From CANLBN01 sp050633525 (GTDB lineage Bacteria > Pseudomonadota > Gammaproteobacteria > Pseudomonadales > Cellvibrionaceae), in the NCBI GenBank assembly GCA_050633525.1, contig JBOEGR010000013.1, forward strand, positions 102,063 through 166,062: a stretch of 64,000 nucleotides of DNA, read 5' to 3'. Shown one piece after another: positions 25,788 to 35,533 of the stretch (positions are counted from its first letter, which is position 1; each line of letters begins with the position of its first letter). The notes below the pieces were generated by a model that saw only the letters and a list, made by a program, of their open reading frames with translations, did not search any database and was not told where the DNA came from. The translations under genes and the position numbers were made by a program.

Positions 25788-28100
25788 TTATTTAAACAAT
25801 TCGTTTAATAATTTTTTCTTCAGTTCGTCTTTTAGTTGTTCTTCGCTCGATTGATCCTTCGTGTCTTCAGTATTGTTTTCAGATTCTTTTAAGCCTAATT
25901 TCTCTAGTGCTTTTTTCTTAAGTTCTTCTTTTTTCTTTTTAACTTCTTGTTTGGTGTTTTCTTTGATGAGTGCTCGCATATCGACTTTATATTTTGGCTC
26001 AGCTATTTTTCCGTAAAAGCGAATGGGTATCACAGCGCCTTTCAGTTCTTCTCGCTCTAATCCACCTTGACCACTATTCGTATTGACGATGGCAATATTG
26101 GTTAGGTAGTCCAGTTTTTCGGTTTCAAGCTGTATTTCGCCTTTGCCTTTTACTCTAAAGGCGGGCGCTTTAATGGAAAGATCCTTATTTGTAATTAGGT
26201 TATTATTTAGGTTTAAGGTCGCTGTCATTTCGGCAAAGCGCGTCTCGTCCTCTTTTGATGCGCTACCTTCGGTGCTTTCTTCTCCGTTGGTTTTACCTCT
26301 TAAGCGGTCAAAACTATCTTGGGTGTTGTCCAATATTTTTTTAATATCAACGCCTTTAAGTGCGCCATCCTTTATGGCGAGAGTTATTGTGCCTTTGTTT
26401 GTTTGTTTCTTGTTTTTATCAGTGATACTTAGGTTAATGTCACTTGTTGCGACTCCAGAAAGTTGGTCGCTAATATCGGTGTCAACGAGTAAGGGTTCAA
26501 TATCAATATTCTTTAAAGAATTGCTAATAACCAGTGTCGAATGATCACTGTTTTCAGTAAAAGTGATCGTGCCATTTGTTTCACCTTTATATAGCTTGGC
26601 TTTAGGTTGAATCACAACTTTTTTGTTTTCTGAGGCGATATCTATACGCAGCGACTGTAGTTTTGCTCCATTGGCTTGTACTGTGTTTGCACGAAAAACC
26701 CCGTTAGCTTTTAGCCCTTTAAATAAGGGAATAGGTGCCGCAATAGCGAGGCCTGCATTGGCTTCTGTTGAGGCGTCGTTGTCGTCAGGCTTGGGAAGGT
26801 AACGATCGAGATTGATATTATCTAAACTCAGGTCGAAACGGTATTGAGGCTTGTTGTAATTAATAACAGAAGCATCACCGGTTAATTCACTATCATCTAA
26901 GTTTATTTTTACATCATGTAAAGATACGCCATTACTCCCAGCTGAAAAGCGTGTGTTAATAAAGAGTGATTGAAGTGCATTTTTGTCTTTTGTTTTGTAG
27001 TCGACGTCAAATAAAACCATTAAGTTAGATGGGTTGATGGCTTCACTATTTAGTTGGCCTTTTAGCATTAGGTTGTTATCCCAGTGATTTAGGCTGATGT
27101 TACCCTTTATTTTAATATTGGATAGTTCTTCACTAATAGAAAAGTCAATGGGTACAGTAGAGTACTCTTTAAGGTTGATATCGATAAAAGGAATCGATAC
27201 TATGGGTAGTAAATTCTTAGTTTTTGCTTTCAATATCAGAGTTTTTGTTTTTATATTTTGTTTGTTACTATCAAATAGCAGAGACTCTATATCGATATTG
27301 ATTGTTTGTTGTTGTTTTATTTCATCGATGGAGGCGTTAATGGCATTTGCACTAAATTGACCGTTCGTTCTGTCAAAACTAGCGTTGGCATCAAGCTTAA
27401 TCTTAAGCGTACTTACTGCTTCTCCGGACGGTATTATACTTGCTGACAAAGAAAGAGGAGAGGGTGAGGTCGATAGTAAATTCCCTGTTGTTATATTGAG
27501 TGTATTTATTTCATGGCGTGTATTAGATGTTTGATCATCATAGATAATATGACCGTCAGTTATTGTTATTCCGGCAATGATAAGGCGGTCTAAGTAGTTT
27601 TTGTTATTTACATTGCTTTCATCATTTTCTGTTCTTTTATCACTTACTTTTTCTGCATCATTTTTTTGCGTTACTTGCTGGTCTTTTGGGGTTGTGTGAT
27701 TAACAAAACTATCAAGGCTTGTTCGTCCACTTTTGTCGATAAAGTAATATAGTTTTGGCTGTTTTAATTCGATTTGACCGACTTCTATTCTTTGTCGAAA
27801 TAAAGGTAGAAGCTTTACGCCAATATTAGCCCCATTCATTTCTAAAAAAGGTTTTTGGCTGAGCTCGATGTCTTGAGAAAGTATGACTCTATTCGTTTTA
27901 ATGCCTAACCAAGGAAAGACAGATAAAGATAAATCCCCTTCAATAGTAAGTGTTTGCCCTGTGCGCTCTTGCACCTGTGTTATTAAGGTTTCCTTAAATG
28001 TATCGGTGTTGATGAGAGATGGCAAAAGTAGAACAGCGGCCACTAACAGAACGATTAGAGTCGTAAATGCGATGATGGAGAGTTTTAGTATTTTGTTCAT
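25788..28100 (-). CDS. AsmA-family protein
   Basis: 770 residues. An N-terminal membrane helix (about 5-27) anchors a long beta-rich periplasmic body; AsmA-family features are the start TLITQVQERTGQTLTIEGDLSLSVFPWLGI split around residue 40-65 and the C-terminal AsmA_2 stretch (about 560-690). A Lys/Glu-rich coil closes the protein. AsmA-like proteins are thought to bridge periplasm and outer membrane for phospholipid transfer. Upstream of hisB, it matches the asmA-his neighbourhood known from pseudomonads. Convergent with purK. Confidence 0.85.
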   Translation of the reverse strand: MNKILKLSIIAFTTLIVLLVAAVLLLPSLINTDTFKETLITQVQERTGQTLTIEGDLSLSVFPWLGIKTNRVILSQDIELSQKPFLEMNGANIGVKLLPLFRQRIEVGQIELKQPKLYYFIDKSGRTSLDSFVNHTTPKDQQVTQKNDAEKVSDKRTENDESNVNNKNYLDRLIIAGITITDGHIIYDDQTSNTRHEINTLNITTGNLLSTSPSPLSLSASIIPSGEAVSTLKIKLDANASFDRTNGQFSANAINASIDEIKQQQTINIDIESLLFDSNKQNIKTKTLILKAKTKNLLPIVSIPFIDINLKEYSTVPIDFSISEELSNIKIKGNISLNHWDNNLMLKGQLNSEAINPSNLMVLFDVDYKTKDKNALQSLFINTRFSAGSNGVSLHDVKINLDDSELTGDASVINYNKPQYRFDLSLDNINLDRYLPKPDDNDASTEANAGLAIAAPIPLFKGLKANGVFRANTVQANGAKLQSLRIDIASENKKVVIQPKAKLYKGETNGTITFTENSDHSTLVISNSLKNIDIEPLLVDTDISDQLSGVATSDINLSITDKNKKQTNKGTITLAIKDGALKGVDIKKILDNTQDSFDRLRGKTNGEESTEGSASKEDETRFAEMTATLNLNNNLITNKDLSIKAPAFRVKGKGEIQLETEKLDYLTNIAIVNTNSGQGGLEREELKGAVIPIRFYGKIAEPKYKVDMRALIKENTKQEVKKKKEELKKKALEKLGLKESENNTEDTKDQSSEEQLKDELKKKLLNELFK

Positions 28101-28349
28101 TGATAGTAATAGTCAGTTTAATCTAATAATAGAGCCAAAAATGTCGCTATTAGTCACCCAATAGCTCTTTATCTTGGTGAGTAACAATAATTCGAGAGTG
28201 AAGGTAAATAGACAAGGTAATCGAGCATCAGTTCGCCCCGATTGTAGCGTACAAGTCATTTATGTTCTTATTCTTTGCACAATGATGGTGGTGATGCTTG
28301 CTATCTTAAATATGCCCTGTATTTAAATAACGTAAATAGGTATATCACT

Positions 28350-28820
28350 ATGATAAATTCCATCGGTAATCAGGCAATGTCTATGCCTCCACCCCCGTCG
28401 CAGCCGGGTAATCAGCCTCTCTCCAGCGACCAAAAAGCCACTATTGAGGAGATACTGTCACAATATGATAGTGATAACTTGTCTGCAGAAGATGCTTCTA
28501 GCATTGTCGAGGCCTTTGAAAGTGCGGGCATTAAACCGGGCGAAGCCTTCGCTAAAATGCTCAATGAGGAGGGTTTTAGTGCGCAAGAGATAGGTGATTT
28601 AGCAGGCGTAGGCCCGCAACATAAGCAAGGTCCGCCGCCACCTCAGAGCAATATGGCTATCAGTGTAGGGCTCAGCTCAATGGTTGATTATCTGGACGCT
28701 ATGATAGAGGAGGGGGATATCGATATAGGCTCTACTACACGTTCAGAAGATATATACGCTCTGCTGGCAGAGAAGTTCGGCGTCTCAAATGAAGATACCT
28801 TAATTAATGTTACGGTTTAG
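28350..28820 (+). CDS. Hypothetical protein with Pro-rich ends and acidic helices
   Basis: 156 residues from the ATG at 28350; the frame stays open upstream but without a better start. The N-terminus holds MPPPPSQPG, the middle PPPPQS, and between and after them lie acidic helical segments such as QYDSDNLSAEDASSIVEAFESAGI. The D-S-D-x-x-S pattern recalls EF-hand-like calcium loops but is not a convincing match. No membrane segment. Function unknown. Confidence 0.5.
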   Translation: MINSIGNQAMSMPPPPSQPGNQPLSSDQKATIEEILSQYDSDNLSAEDASSIVEAFESAGIKPGEAFAKMLNEEGFSAQEIGDLAGVGPQHKQGPPPPQSNMAISVGLSSMVDYLDAMIEEGDIDIGSTTRSEDIYALLAEKFGVSNEDTLINVTV

Positions 28821-28836
28821 TATAGGACGTCACGGC

Positions 28837-28885
28837 ATTGCTTATTTGGGATGCGTTCCTTAAAACGCTAGCTTAAATAAGCAAT
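28837..28885 (+). other. Inverted repeat between the acidic protein and hisB
   Basis: ATTGCTTATTT (28837-28847) and its complement AAATAAGCAAT (28875-28885) flank an inner GCGTT/AACGC stem. It may end the upstream transcript, although no T-run follows. It lies about 90 bp before hisB. Confidence 0.45.
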
Positions 28886-28931
28886 TCTCCCCAAACCCAT
28901 CATCGACCTAGCAGCCGCGCGGCTGAACACG

Positions 28932-28937
28932 TATAAT
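28932..28937 (+). promoter_or_regulatory. -10-like TATAAT upstream of hisB
   Basis: TATAAT followed by TCGCCG, 40 bases before the hisB start codon. No clear -35 at standard spacing. Consistent with a local promoter for hisBHA. Confidence 0.4.
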
Positions 28938-28976
28938 TCGCCGCTTATTATCAGCTCTTAATAACGGAGAGAACGC

Positions 28977-29573
28977 ATGTCCAGCACGCGCACAGCGACG
29001 GTTAGCCGCGATACCCTAGAAACCAAGATTGCGGTTAGCCTCGATCTGGATGGTTCAGGTAAGGCGAAATTTGATACCGGCGTGCCCTTTCTTGAGCATA
29101 TGATGGATCAGATTGCGCGTCATGGCCTCATTGATCTCGACATTACCTGCCAAGGTGATACCCATATCGATGATCACCACAGTGTGGAAGATATTGGTAT
29201 CACACTAGGTCAGGCGGTAGCGAAAGCCATTGGCGATAAAAAAGGCATCCGTCGTTACGGCCATGCCTATGTGCCTTTGGATGAAGCGCTATCAAGAGTC
29301 GTAATCGACTTTTCTGGTCGCCCCGCTTTGTTTATGAATATCGACTTTACCCAAAAACGTGTAGGGCAATTCGATACCGAATTGTTCTGGGAGTTCTTTC
29401 AGGGTTTTGTCAATCATGCTCAAGTGAGTTTGCACATTGACTGTATTAAAGGTCACAACGCGCATCACCAAATCGAAACCGTATTTAAAGCCTTTGGCCG
29501 AGCGGTGAGAATGGCCTTAGAATTTGATCCGAGAATGGAAGGTGTCACACCTTCTACAAAGGGAACTTTGTAA
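28977..29573 (+). CDS. hisB: Imidazoleglycerol-phosphate dehydratase
   Basis: 198 residues, the monofunctional form (no N-terminal phosphatase). Metal-binding motifs FLEHMMDQ, DDHHSVEDIG and GHNAHHQIE are all present. It dehydrates imidazoleglycerol phosphate in histidine synthesis. ACGGAGAG precedes the ATG. First of hisB-hisH-hisA. Confidence 0.97.
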   Translation: MSSTRTATVSRDTLETKIAVSLDLDGSGKAKFDTGVPFLEHMMDQIARHGLIDLDITCQGDTHIDDHHSVEDIGITLGQAVAKAIGDKKGIRRYGHAYVPLDEALSRVVIDFSGRPALFMNIDFTQKRVGQFDTELFWEFFQGFVNHAQVSLHIDCIKGHNAHHQIETVFKAFGRAVRMALEFDPRMEGVTPSTKGTL

Positions 29574-29607
29574 TCTTTTTTATTTTATCTTCCTTTGAGT
29601 GTTAACT

Positions 29608-30276
29608 ATGAGCGTAAGTTCGGTCGCTATTATTGACTATGGTATGGGTAATTTGCATTCGGTTTCGAGTGCGCTAGCGCATGTGTCACCCGATAGTCAT
29701 ATTCAAGTCACCGCCGATAAACAAGCGATTCTCCGTGCCGATAAAGTGATTTTCCCGGGCGTGGGCGCTATACGTGATTGCATGGCTGAAATTCGTCGCT
29801 TGGGTTTTGATACTTTAGTGCCGGAGATCATTGCATCGGGTAAACCGGTCTTAGGTATTTGCGTTGGTATGCAAGCGTTGTTGCAGTCCAGTGAAGAGAA
29901 TGAGGGCGTTGATTGTATCGGCGTATTACCCGGCCATGTTCGTTTTTTTGGGGAAGCGGATCATCAAGGCGCGTTAATAGATACCGATGGTAGTAAATTA
30001 AAAGTACCTCACATGGGTTGGAATAATGTTGATCAATGTACGGATCACCCCCTGTGGCATGGTGTCAATCAACAAGAGCGTTTTTACTTTGTGCATAGTT
30101 ATTATGTTGAAGCCAGTGAGTCTACTCATATTATGGGTCGTAGCACTTACGGTAAAATATTCGCCGCCGCAATGGGCCGTGACAATCTATTTGCAACACA
30201 GTTTCACCCAGAAAAAAGTCATACAGCTGGCTTACAGTTATTAAAAAATTTCGTGAATTGGAATGGGCAGCTTTAG
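29608..30276 (+). CDS. hisH: Imidazole glycerol phosphate synthase, glutaminase subunit
   Basis: 222 residues from the ATG at 29608. A class I glutamine amidotransferase with the nucleophile in GICVGMQ and the His-Glu pair in FHPEKS. It supplies ammonia to HisF, its obligate partner, which in this genome is encoded about 33 kb away at the right edge. Confidence 0.95.
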   Translation: MSVSSVAIIDYGMGNLHSVSSALAHVSPDSHIQVTADKQAILRADKVIFPGVGAIRDCMAEIRRLGFDTLVPEIIASGKPVLGICVGMQALLQSSEENEGVDCIGVLPGHVRFFGEADHQGALIDTDGSKLKVPHMGWNNVDQCTDHPLWHGVNQQERFYFVHSYYVEASESTHIMGRSTYGKIFAAAMGRDNLFATQFHPEKSHTAGLQLLKNFVNWNGQL

Positions 30277-30323
30277 TGTTCATTTCTCTTCAGTCGTTTA
30301 TTTAAAATGAGTTCATACTATTT

Positions 30324-31058
30324 ATGTTAATTATCCCCGCAATTGATTTAAAAGACGGACAGTGCGTTCGCCTTCGTCAAGGTTTAATGGAAGATTCTAC
30401 CGTTTTTGGTGACAACCCAGTCGACTTTGCTAAACAATGGGTTGATCAGGGTTGTCGACGTTTACACTTGGTCGACTTAAATGGTGCCTTTGCGGGCGAG
30501 CCGGTTAATGGTGATGTTGTCACTGAAATTGCTAAAGCCTTTCCGAAATTACCCATTCAAATTGGGGGTGGTATTCGCAGTGGTGAAACTATCGAGCATT
30601 ATTTACAGGCTGGTGTAGAGTACGTCATCATTGGTACTAAAGCGGTCAAAGAGCCCGAATTTGTTGCTGAAATGTGTCAACAATTCCCTGGTCATATCAT
30701 TGTTGGTTTGGATGCAAAAGAAGGTTTAGTAGCGACTGATGGCTGGGCAGAAGTGTCTGAATTAAAAGCGACAGACCTTGCAAAGCAATTCGAAAGTGAT
30801 GGTGTCTCTGCCATCGTTTATACCGACATTGCGCGAGATGGGATGATGCAAGGTGTCAATGTTGAAGCGACTGTTGCGATGGCTCAAGCTTCCAGCATCC
30901 CAGTGATTGCATCGGGTGGCATTACCAATATCGATGATATCAAAGCCTTAAAAGCGCAAGCGCATCATGGCATTAGTGGTGCGATTACAGGGCGTGCGAT
31001 TTATGAAGGTAGTTTAAACGTCAAAGAAGCGCAGGAACTGTGCGACCGCAAAACCTAA
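30324..31058 (+). CDS. hisA: ProFAR isomerase
   Basis: 244 residues, a beta/alpha barrel with IPAIDLKDGQCVRL at the N-terminus, IQIGGGIRSGETI and TDIARDGMMQGVN around the two phosphate sites. It isomerises ProFAR to PRFAR, the substrate of HisF-HisH. hisF normally follows within a few bases; here an esterase gene and unrelated DNA follow instead. Confidence 0.96.
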   Translation: MLIIPAIDLKDGQCVRLRQGLMEDSTVFGDNPVDFAKQWVDQGCRRLHLVDLNGAFAGEPVNGDVVTEIAKAFPKLPIQIGGGIRSGETIEHYLQAGVEYVIIGTKAVKEPEFVAEMCQQFPGHIIVGLDAKEGLVATDGWAEVSELKATDLAKQFESDGVSAIVYTDIARDGMMQGVNVEATVAMAQASSIPVIASGGITNIDDIKALKAQAHHGISGAITGRAIYEGSLNVKEAQELCDRKT

Positions 31059-31130
31059 TTTTTTAAAAAAATTGAATTGAGCGTATCAGTGAAACCCTAT
31101 TGGGTTTACTAGCGTACAACTATTTAGATG

Positions 31131-31164
31131 CCCCTGAAAAAGGTCTCCCGACTTTTTTCAGGGG
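31131..31164 (+). terminator. Hairpin after hisA
   Basis: CCCCTGAAAAA and TTTTTCAGGGG form a perfect 11-bp stem about 70 bases after the hisA stop. There is no T-run after it. It marks the end of hisBHA, consistent with a secondary break in the his operon. Confidence 0.6.
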
Positions 31165-31347
31165 CTAATGCCAAATCAAATAAGTGGGCATGTTTTAGGA
31201 TCAACTACCTGCATTGGTGTGTACAGGTAGTAACGATGTCTCGTGGCCTTGAGTCAATATCGTAGCACTTAGCCAATATTGTAGTATTTGGTCAAGTCAT
31301 GCTTGGTCAGTAAGTACAGCGCGTTTAAATTAATTCGATTTTAAAAA

Positions 31348-32205
31348 ATGAAAAAAATCATACCAATAATATTCCCTTCAACCCTATCCAAACTTGGAAT
31401 AATTGTGCTTTCACTGTTTAGTATTCAGGGCTGCGCACTGCAGTTACTCGATTGGGCAACTCCCAATACCGGTTACAGTGTCAAAAAAGATATTGCTTAT
31501 GGAGAGCATGAGCGCCAACGACTTGATGTTTATGAACCAACAAAGCCTAATAATAAAAAATTAACCGTTTTATTCTTTTACGGCGGTGCATGGCAAGAAG
31601 GTAGTAAAGATAAATACCGTTTTGTTGCCCAAGCTTTAACAACAAAAGGGTATCAAGTTGTTGTAGCGGATTACCGAGTGTATCCCGATGTGTTATTTCC
31701 TGGGTTTATGAGCGATTCAGCCCAAGCATTGGCTTGGGTAGCGAATAATATTGATCAGCCCATTGTGTTGATGGGCCACTCAGCCGGTGCTCATATTGCG
31801 GCCATGTTAGCCTTAGATGGCCAATATACAACTCAACATAATATAGATAAAAAGCGCATTGTTGGTTTAGTCGGTTTGTCTGGCCCTTATGATTTTTTGC
31901 CGCTAAAAAGTGAACGTTTGAAAACCATTTTCAATGCGGCCGACGATATACAAAATACTCAGCCTATAAATTATGTGAGTTCGTCCTCTCCTCCAGCATT
32001 GTTAGTTCATGGGATCGATGATACAACAGTATTACCCTTTAATACGCAAAACCTGGCTGACAAGCTGTCTGGAAATGGTGTTACTGTAACGACAAAAATG
32101 TACCCAAATGTAGGCCATGCTGTGACGGTAGGTGCGATCTCTGTACCTTTTCGAGGGCAGTTACCTGTGCTAGGCGATATCCATACCTTTTTATCCACGT
32201 TATAA
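31348..32205 (+). CDS. Alpha/beta-hydrolase lipoprotein (esterase-like)
   Basis: 285 residues. The signal peptide ends in a lipobox, FSIQGC, so the mature protein is probably lipid-anchored. The hydrolase body has the oxyanion loop FFYGGAWQEG (YGG replacing the usual HGG), the nucleophile elbow MGHSAGAH, an Asp in VHGIDDTTV and His in NVGHAV. This is the BD-FAE/acetylesterase type. Substrate unknown; carboxylic esters are likely. Confidence 0.85.
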   Translation: MKKIIPIIFPSTLSKLGIIVLSLFSIQGCALQLLDWATPNTGYSVKKDIAYGEHERQRLDVYEPTKPNNKKLTVLFFYGGAWQEGSKDKYRFVAQALTTKGYQVVVADYRVYPDVLFPGFMSDSAQALAWVANNIDQPIVLMGHSAGAHIAAMLALDGQYTTQHNIDKKRIVGLVGLSGPYDFLPLKSERLKTIFNAADDIQNTQPINYVSSSSPPALLVHGIDDTTVLPFNTQNLADKLSGNGVTVTTKMYPNVGHAVTVGAISVPFRGQLPVLGDIHTFLSTL

Positions 32206-32269
32206 TCACTCATCTACGAATAGAGTTACATTCCTGAGCATTTCCACTATCACATAAAGAGGTAGTTAT

Positions 32270-32692
32270 ATGAACATTACGGGTGCATGTCATTGCGGTG
32301 ATATTCAATATGAAGCTGAAATTGATGAGAACAAAGTAATTTTGTGTCACTGCACAGATTGTCAAGAAATGAGCGGCGCGCCATACCGAGGCGTTGTTAT
32401 TACAACCGGTGCCAGTCTGCGCTTACAGGGCAAGATCAAGGACTACGTAAAAACCACCGCTAATAGTGGTAACCCGCGAGCACAAAGTTTTTGTGGAGAA
32501 TGTGGTACGCACATATATGCTACCTCAGTTAATGCAAATGAAGACCCTAATACAAAAAAATACAATCTACGTTTAGGCACCGTTCATCAGCGTGAGCAGC
32601 TATCGCCTACAATTGAAATATGGTGTGACTCAAGGGAAAAGTGGGTGGCACCCATTGAAGGCGCAAAACAATTTGCAGGCTCGCCTGCATAG
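32270..32692 (+). CDS. GFA/CENP-V family zinc protein
   Basis: 140 residues. Zinc ligands appear as GACHCGDIQY, LCHCTDCQEMSGAPYR and FCGECGTHIY, the pattern of the glutathione-dependent formaldehyde-activating (GFA) family. Most members are of unproven function; some bind or react with S-hydroxymethylglutathione. AAGAGGTAG precedes the ATG. Confidence 0.9.
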   Translation: MNITGACHCGDIQYEAEIDENKVILCHCTDCQEMSGAPYRGVVITTGASLRLQGKIKDYVKTTANSGNPRAQSFCGECGTHIYATSVNANEDPNTKKYNLRLGTVHQREQLSPTIEIWCDSREKWVAPIEGAKQFAGSPA

Positions 32693-32740
32693 ATAGGCCA
32701 GAAGTTATCCGAGGTTAGTCAGAGATTCCTTTAATATAAA

Positions 32741-32770
32741 AAAACGGTTTATACTTCTATAAACCGTTTT
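32741..32770. terminator. Bidirectional terminator between GFA and VIT/VWA genes
   Basis: AAAACGGTTTATA and its exact complement form a 13-bp stem around a CTTC loop. The A-run on the left arm gives a T-run for the minus-strand gene and the right arm ends TTTT for the plus strand, so it can serve both convergent genes. Confidence 0.85.
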
Positions 32771-32798
32771 CAATTTCATCTATTTTAGCTCAGCTTTC

Positions 32799-34883
32799 CT
32801 AAGCTTTCTGTATCCGTCGGAAAAACAATAAACTCGACATGATGAGTAAAAACCAAATCGATAGTGAGCCACCACCGCCACCACCATTTCCGCTGCCCGT
32901 TAATGAAGGGCGTGGCTTATTAGAAATGGGTTGTTGGTTAGTTTGAGACGCCGTTGGATTTTGCTCTCTTGTGGCTCTTGCTTGCTGCTCTTTTTCAACG
33001 CGTTGTTTGTTGTTAGGGTCAATCCCTAATTGTTGCAACACTTCCTCACGAACCACAATCATTGATGTGTAATCTGTGACTAAACTGTATTGCTTAGCGA
33101 TATCAGTAATAGCTTGTTTAGTATCAGTATTGTCATCCAGATAATAATCTAACTGATTTTGTAAGTGCTCGATCATTCCAAAAGCCCATAAACGCTCCAG
33201 TTCAGGGTGTTTTTGATCATTCGCAAAATTCATATTACTTTTATACACCTGTTCACGATCACCACTTTTACCTTTTATTGTAATAGTCGCATTTTGTATT
33301 TCAGAACCATTGTTAACATAATGGCCTAATACCACTAACTGCTCTCCACGATACAGGCTAGATATTTTTTTAGGCGTTAAGTCGCTGGTTCTTACCCCTT
33401 TTATATCAATAGTAATATTACGCAGTGATTCATGCGTCATTTTTTGTGCTGCTAGTAAAATTTGTCCTGTAATGTCGTCTGCATTCGAAATTGACTGAGC
33501 AAAGCCATTAGATACAGCCGTCATTTCGTCGAGCAGGGGGCGGTTGGCACTATTGCCCATAACAAAGGTAAATAAACGTACGTCATGCTTTTTTAGTAAC
33601 TTAGTAAATGCTTTTTTCTCCGTTGTACCAACGTTAGCAACACCATCGGTAACTAAAATAATGGCGCTACTACGATCAGCGTCTAAACCAGATACGCCTT
33701 GATTGAGGCCCGCATACAAATTAGTGCCACCACCAGGTTGATGGTTTTGTAAACGTGTTAGTACGGGTTCAACATTAGCTTGTGTTACTGGCAAAAAACC
33801 TTGAGTAAAATCTGTGGCATTATTATTAAATAAAACAACTTTAAAACGATCGTTAGCACGAAGCTTAGCTAAACCTTGGCGTACGCCTTCCACTAAACTA
33901 CTGTATTTACCGTTCATTGATCCCGAAATATCCAATACAAACACCCAATCTTTACCTTGTTGTAAATTATTTAAGTCATCACCCGGGGTCAGTGTTAGCA
34001 TAAATGTGCCTTTGCTTTTGTTCTCTTCATTGTAGGTAACAAGCTCCATTGCACCCGGCAGGTTATCCGCTAAACGCCAATACACAAGAATGTCTTTATC
34101 TAAGCGTGCCGCAACTGTTTGTGTATTTTTTTCTGTGGTTATTTCTTCTTCGCCTTTTGCATTTAAGGAACCAGCCACATTAGCTAAGTTTACTGTCCAT
34201 TCTTTATTATTAATTTTGTTAATGGTAGCTGAGTTATGTTGTGGTAAACGTAGAGCATCAACAGGAAAACCTGAATGTAAGTGTAAGTTGAAACTAAATT
34301 TTTCGCTGACTACTTCGTTACGTGACCAAAAGGCATTTTTGACCTCATCGACCCCGCCATCTTCAAGTGGATAAACATAGCGCCCAACACTGGTATCGAT
34401 ATGAGCTGCTTGGATATAGACTAAACGAATACGAACATCGGAGTTGGCGCGTACAGGGCTAACGGCAATATCAAAAGTACGATACTCGTCTTTTTCGACA
34501 ATAGCGGCTTCGCGGCCTGCTTGTTTTTCTTGTTCGTAAATTGTGCGGGCTTTTTCTTTTTCAACGACTTCACCAACAATGGGTTTACCATCAATCCAAT
34601 AAGTGAATTCGCCAACGGCCGCTTTTTCTGGAACAGGGAAAGAATAAATCGCTTCTACATCTTGTGTGTTGGGGTTGAAAAAAGTTTGGTCTACGGATGT
34701 TGTGACGTAACCATTGTTAATCACGACATTGACATGGTGTTCACGAATATCGAGTTGTCCTAGCTGGCTGTCGGTAGGCGTGAGTAAACCTGCTGCCTGT
34801 GATGATAGTGTTGCCATCATACCTATGATGGCAGCTAGACTGTTCAATATCCTCTTACTTAAGTTATGTAAACTTTTCATCAT
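32799..34883 (-). CDS. Secreted VIT/von Willebrand A protein with GlyGly-CTERM-like tail
   Basis: 694 residues. A signal peptide (ending SSQAAG) precedes a VIT domain (about 40-170; FFNPNTQDVEAIYSFPVPE, VGEVVEKEKARTIYE). A VWA domain (about 315-490) follows with the MIDAS start VFVLDISGSMNG. The C-terminus reads SGNGGGGGGSLSIWF, then a hydrophobic helix and FRRIQKA. That Gly-rich, helix and basic-end layout is the GlyGly-CTERM sorting signal cleaved by rhombosortase. The protein is inferred to be exported and surface-linked, with metal-dependent adhesion. It differs from LPxTG-tailed marine VIT/VWA proteins. No rhombosortase gene is in the window. Confidence 0.85.
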   Translation of the reverse strand: MMKSLHNLSKRILNSLAAIIGMMATLSSQAAGLLTPTDSQLGQLDIREHHVNVVINNGYVTTSVDQTFFNPNTQDVEAIYSFPVPEKAAVGEFTYWIDGKPIVGEVVEKEKARTIYEQEKQAGREAAIVEKDEYRTFDIAVSPVRANSDVRIRLVYIQAAHIDTSVGRYVYPLEDGGVDEVKNAFWSRNEVVSEKFSFNLHLHSGFPVDALRLPQHNSATINKINNKEWTVNLANVAGSLNAKGEEEITTEKNTQTVAARLDKDILVYWRLADNLPGAMELVTYNEENKSKGTFMLTLTPGDDLNNLQQGKDWVFVLDISGSMNGKYSSLVEGVRQGLAKLRANDRFKVVLFNNNATDFTQGFLPVTQANVEPVLTRLQNHQPGGGTNLYAGLNQGVSGLDADRSSAIILVTDGVANVGTTEKKAFTKLLKKHDVRLFTFVMGNSANRPLLDEMTAVSNGFAQSISNADDITGQILLAAQKMTHESLRNITIDIKGVRTSDLTPKKISSLYRGEQLVVLGHYVNNGSEIQNATITIKGKSGDREQVYKSNMNFANDQKHPELERLWAFGMIEHLQNQLDYYLDDNTDTKQAITDIAKQYSLVTDYTSMIVVREEVLQQLGIDPNNKQRVEKEQQARATREQNPTASQTNQQPISNKPRPSLTGSGNGGGGGGSLSIWFLLIMSSLLFFRRIQKA

Positions 34884-35167
34884 ATTCTCCTTAAAAAATG
34901 ACTCTCTAGTGAGTAATAAACATGCACCGCATAATGCGATAGAGAGCCAGTATGAGGAGAATTAAAAAGTCTTAAAGTAAAAAGCTAAAAGTCGCATAAA
35001 GTAAGACCACGAGTGCCAAATAATAAGACTTTTAAATAGTTGGGGTGGTATTTTTCCTTAAATACTCTTTTCGAAACAGTACCTATCAACAGCGTATATT
35101 CTTTGAACCAATCTGTTTCAGTCTACGACTCAGAATGACATACACATTAAAAACATGAGGATATGTT

Positions 35168-35500
35168 ATGAGAACGAGCACATTATTACCCTTTTTCCTG
35201 CTCTCAATGATTGGAGCGGGCTTGGTTAATCCCGCTTTTGCAGGTTCACCTTCACATTACACTAAAAATGAGAATATAGCTGAGAAGAAAAAACCGCTAC
35301 AGCATCAGGTTAAGCGCTTTCCTCGTGGCAGCTCTACTTTTGGGGTTCAGTCTCAAGGGCGGCAGGGTTTGGTTCATGATAGCGATAAGCAACTAGATGT
35401 TTGGGTTGCTCGTTGCAATAAGGCCGGTGGTGGAATGATTTTGAGGGACGATGGCAATTACGATTGCGTAGGCCCACATGGTTACCCTATTCCTTGGTGA
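35168..35500 (+). CDS. Small secreted protein, twin family member 1
   Basis: 110 residues with a signal peptide ending near NPAFAG. After a basic linker (KKKPLQHQVKRFPRG) comes a conserved C-terminal block: LDVWVARCNKAGGG, then YDCVGPHGYPIPW. The following gene repeats this block, with the two cysteines at the same spacing. I do not recognise the family. ATGAGGATAT precedes the start. Likely exported, perhaps disulfide-bonded. Confidence 0.65.
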   Translation: MRTSTLLPFFLLSMIGAGLVNPAFAGSPSHYTKNENIAEKKKPLQHQVKRFPRGSSTFGVQSQGRQGLVHDSDKQLDVWVARCNKAGGGMILRDDGNYDCVGPHGYPIPW

Positions 35501-35533
35501 TTGATACATTAAATAGACATACGAGAAAAACAC

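Noticed and set aside
25788..28164. Plus-strand ORFs at 26143, 27097 and 27883
   Set aside because: They are antisense to the long AsmA frame, lack ribosome sites and have no recognisable domains.
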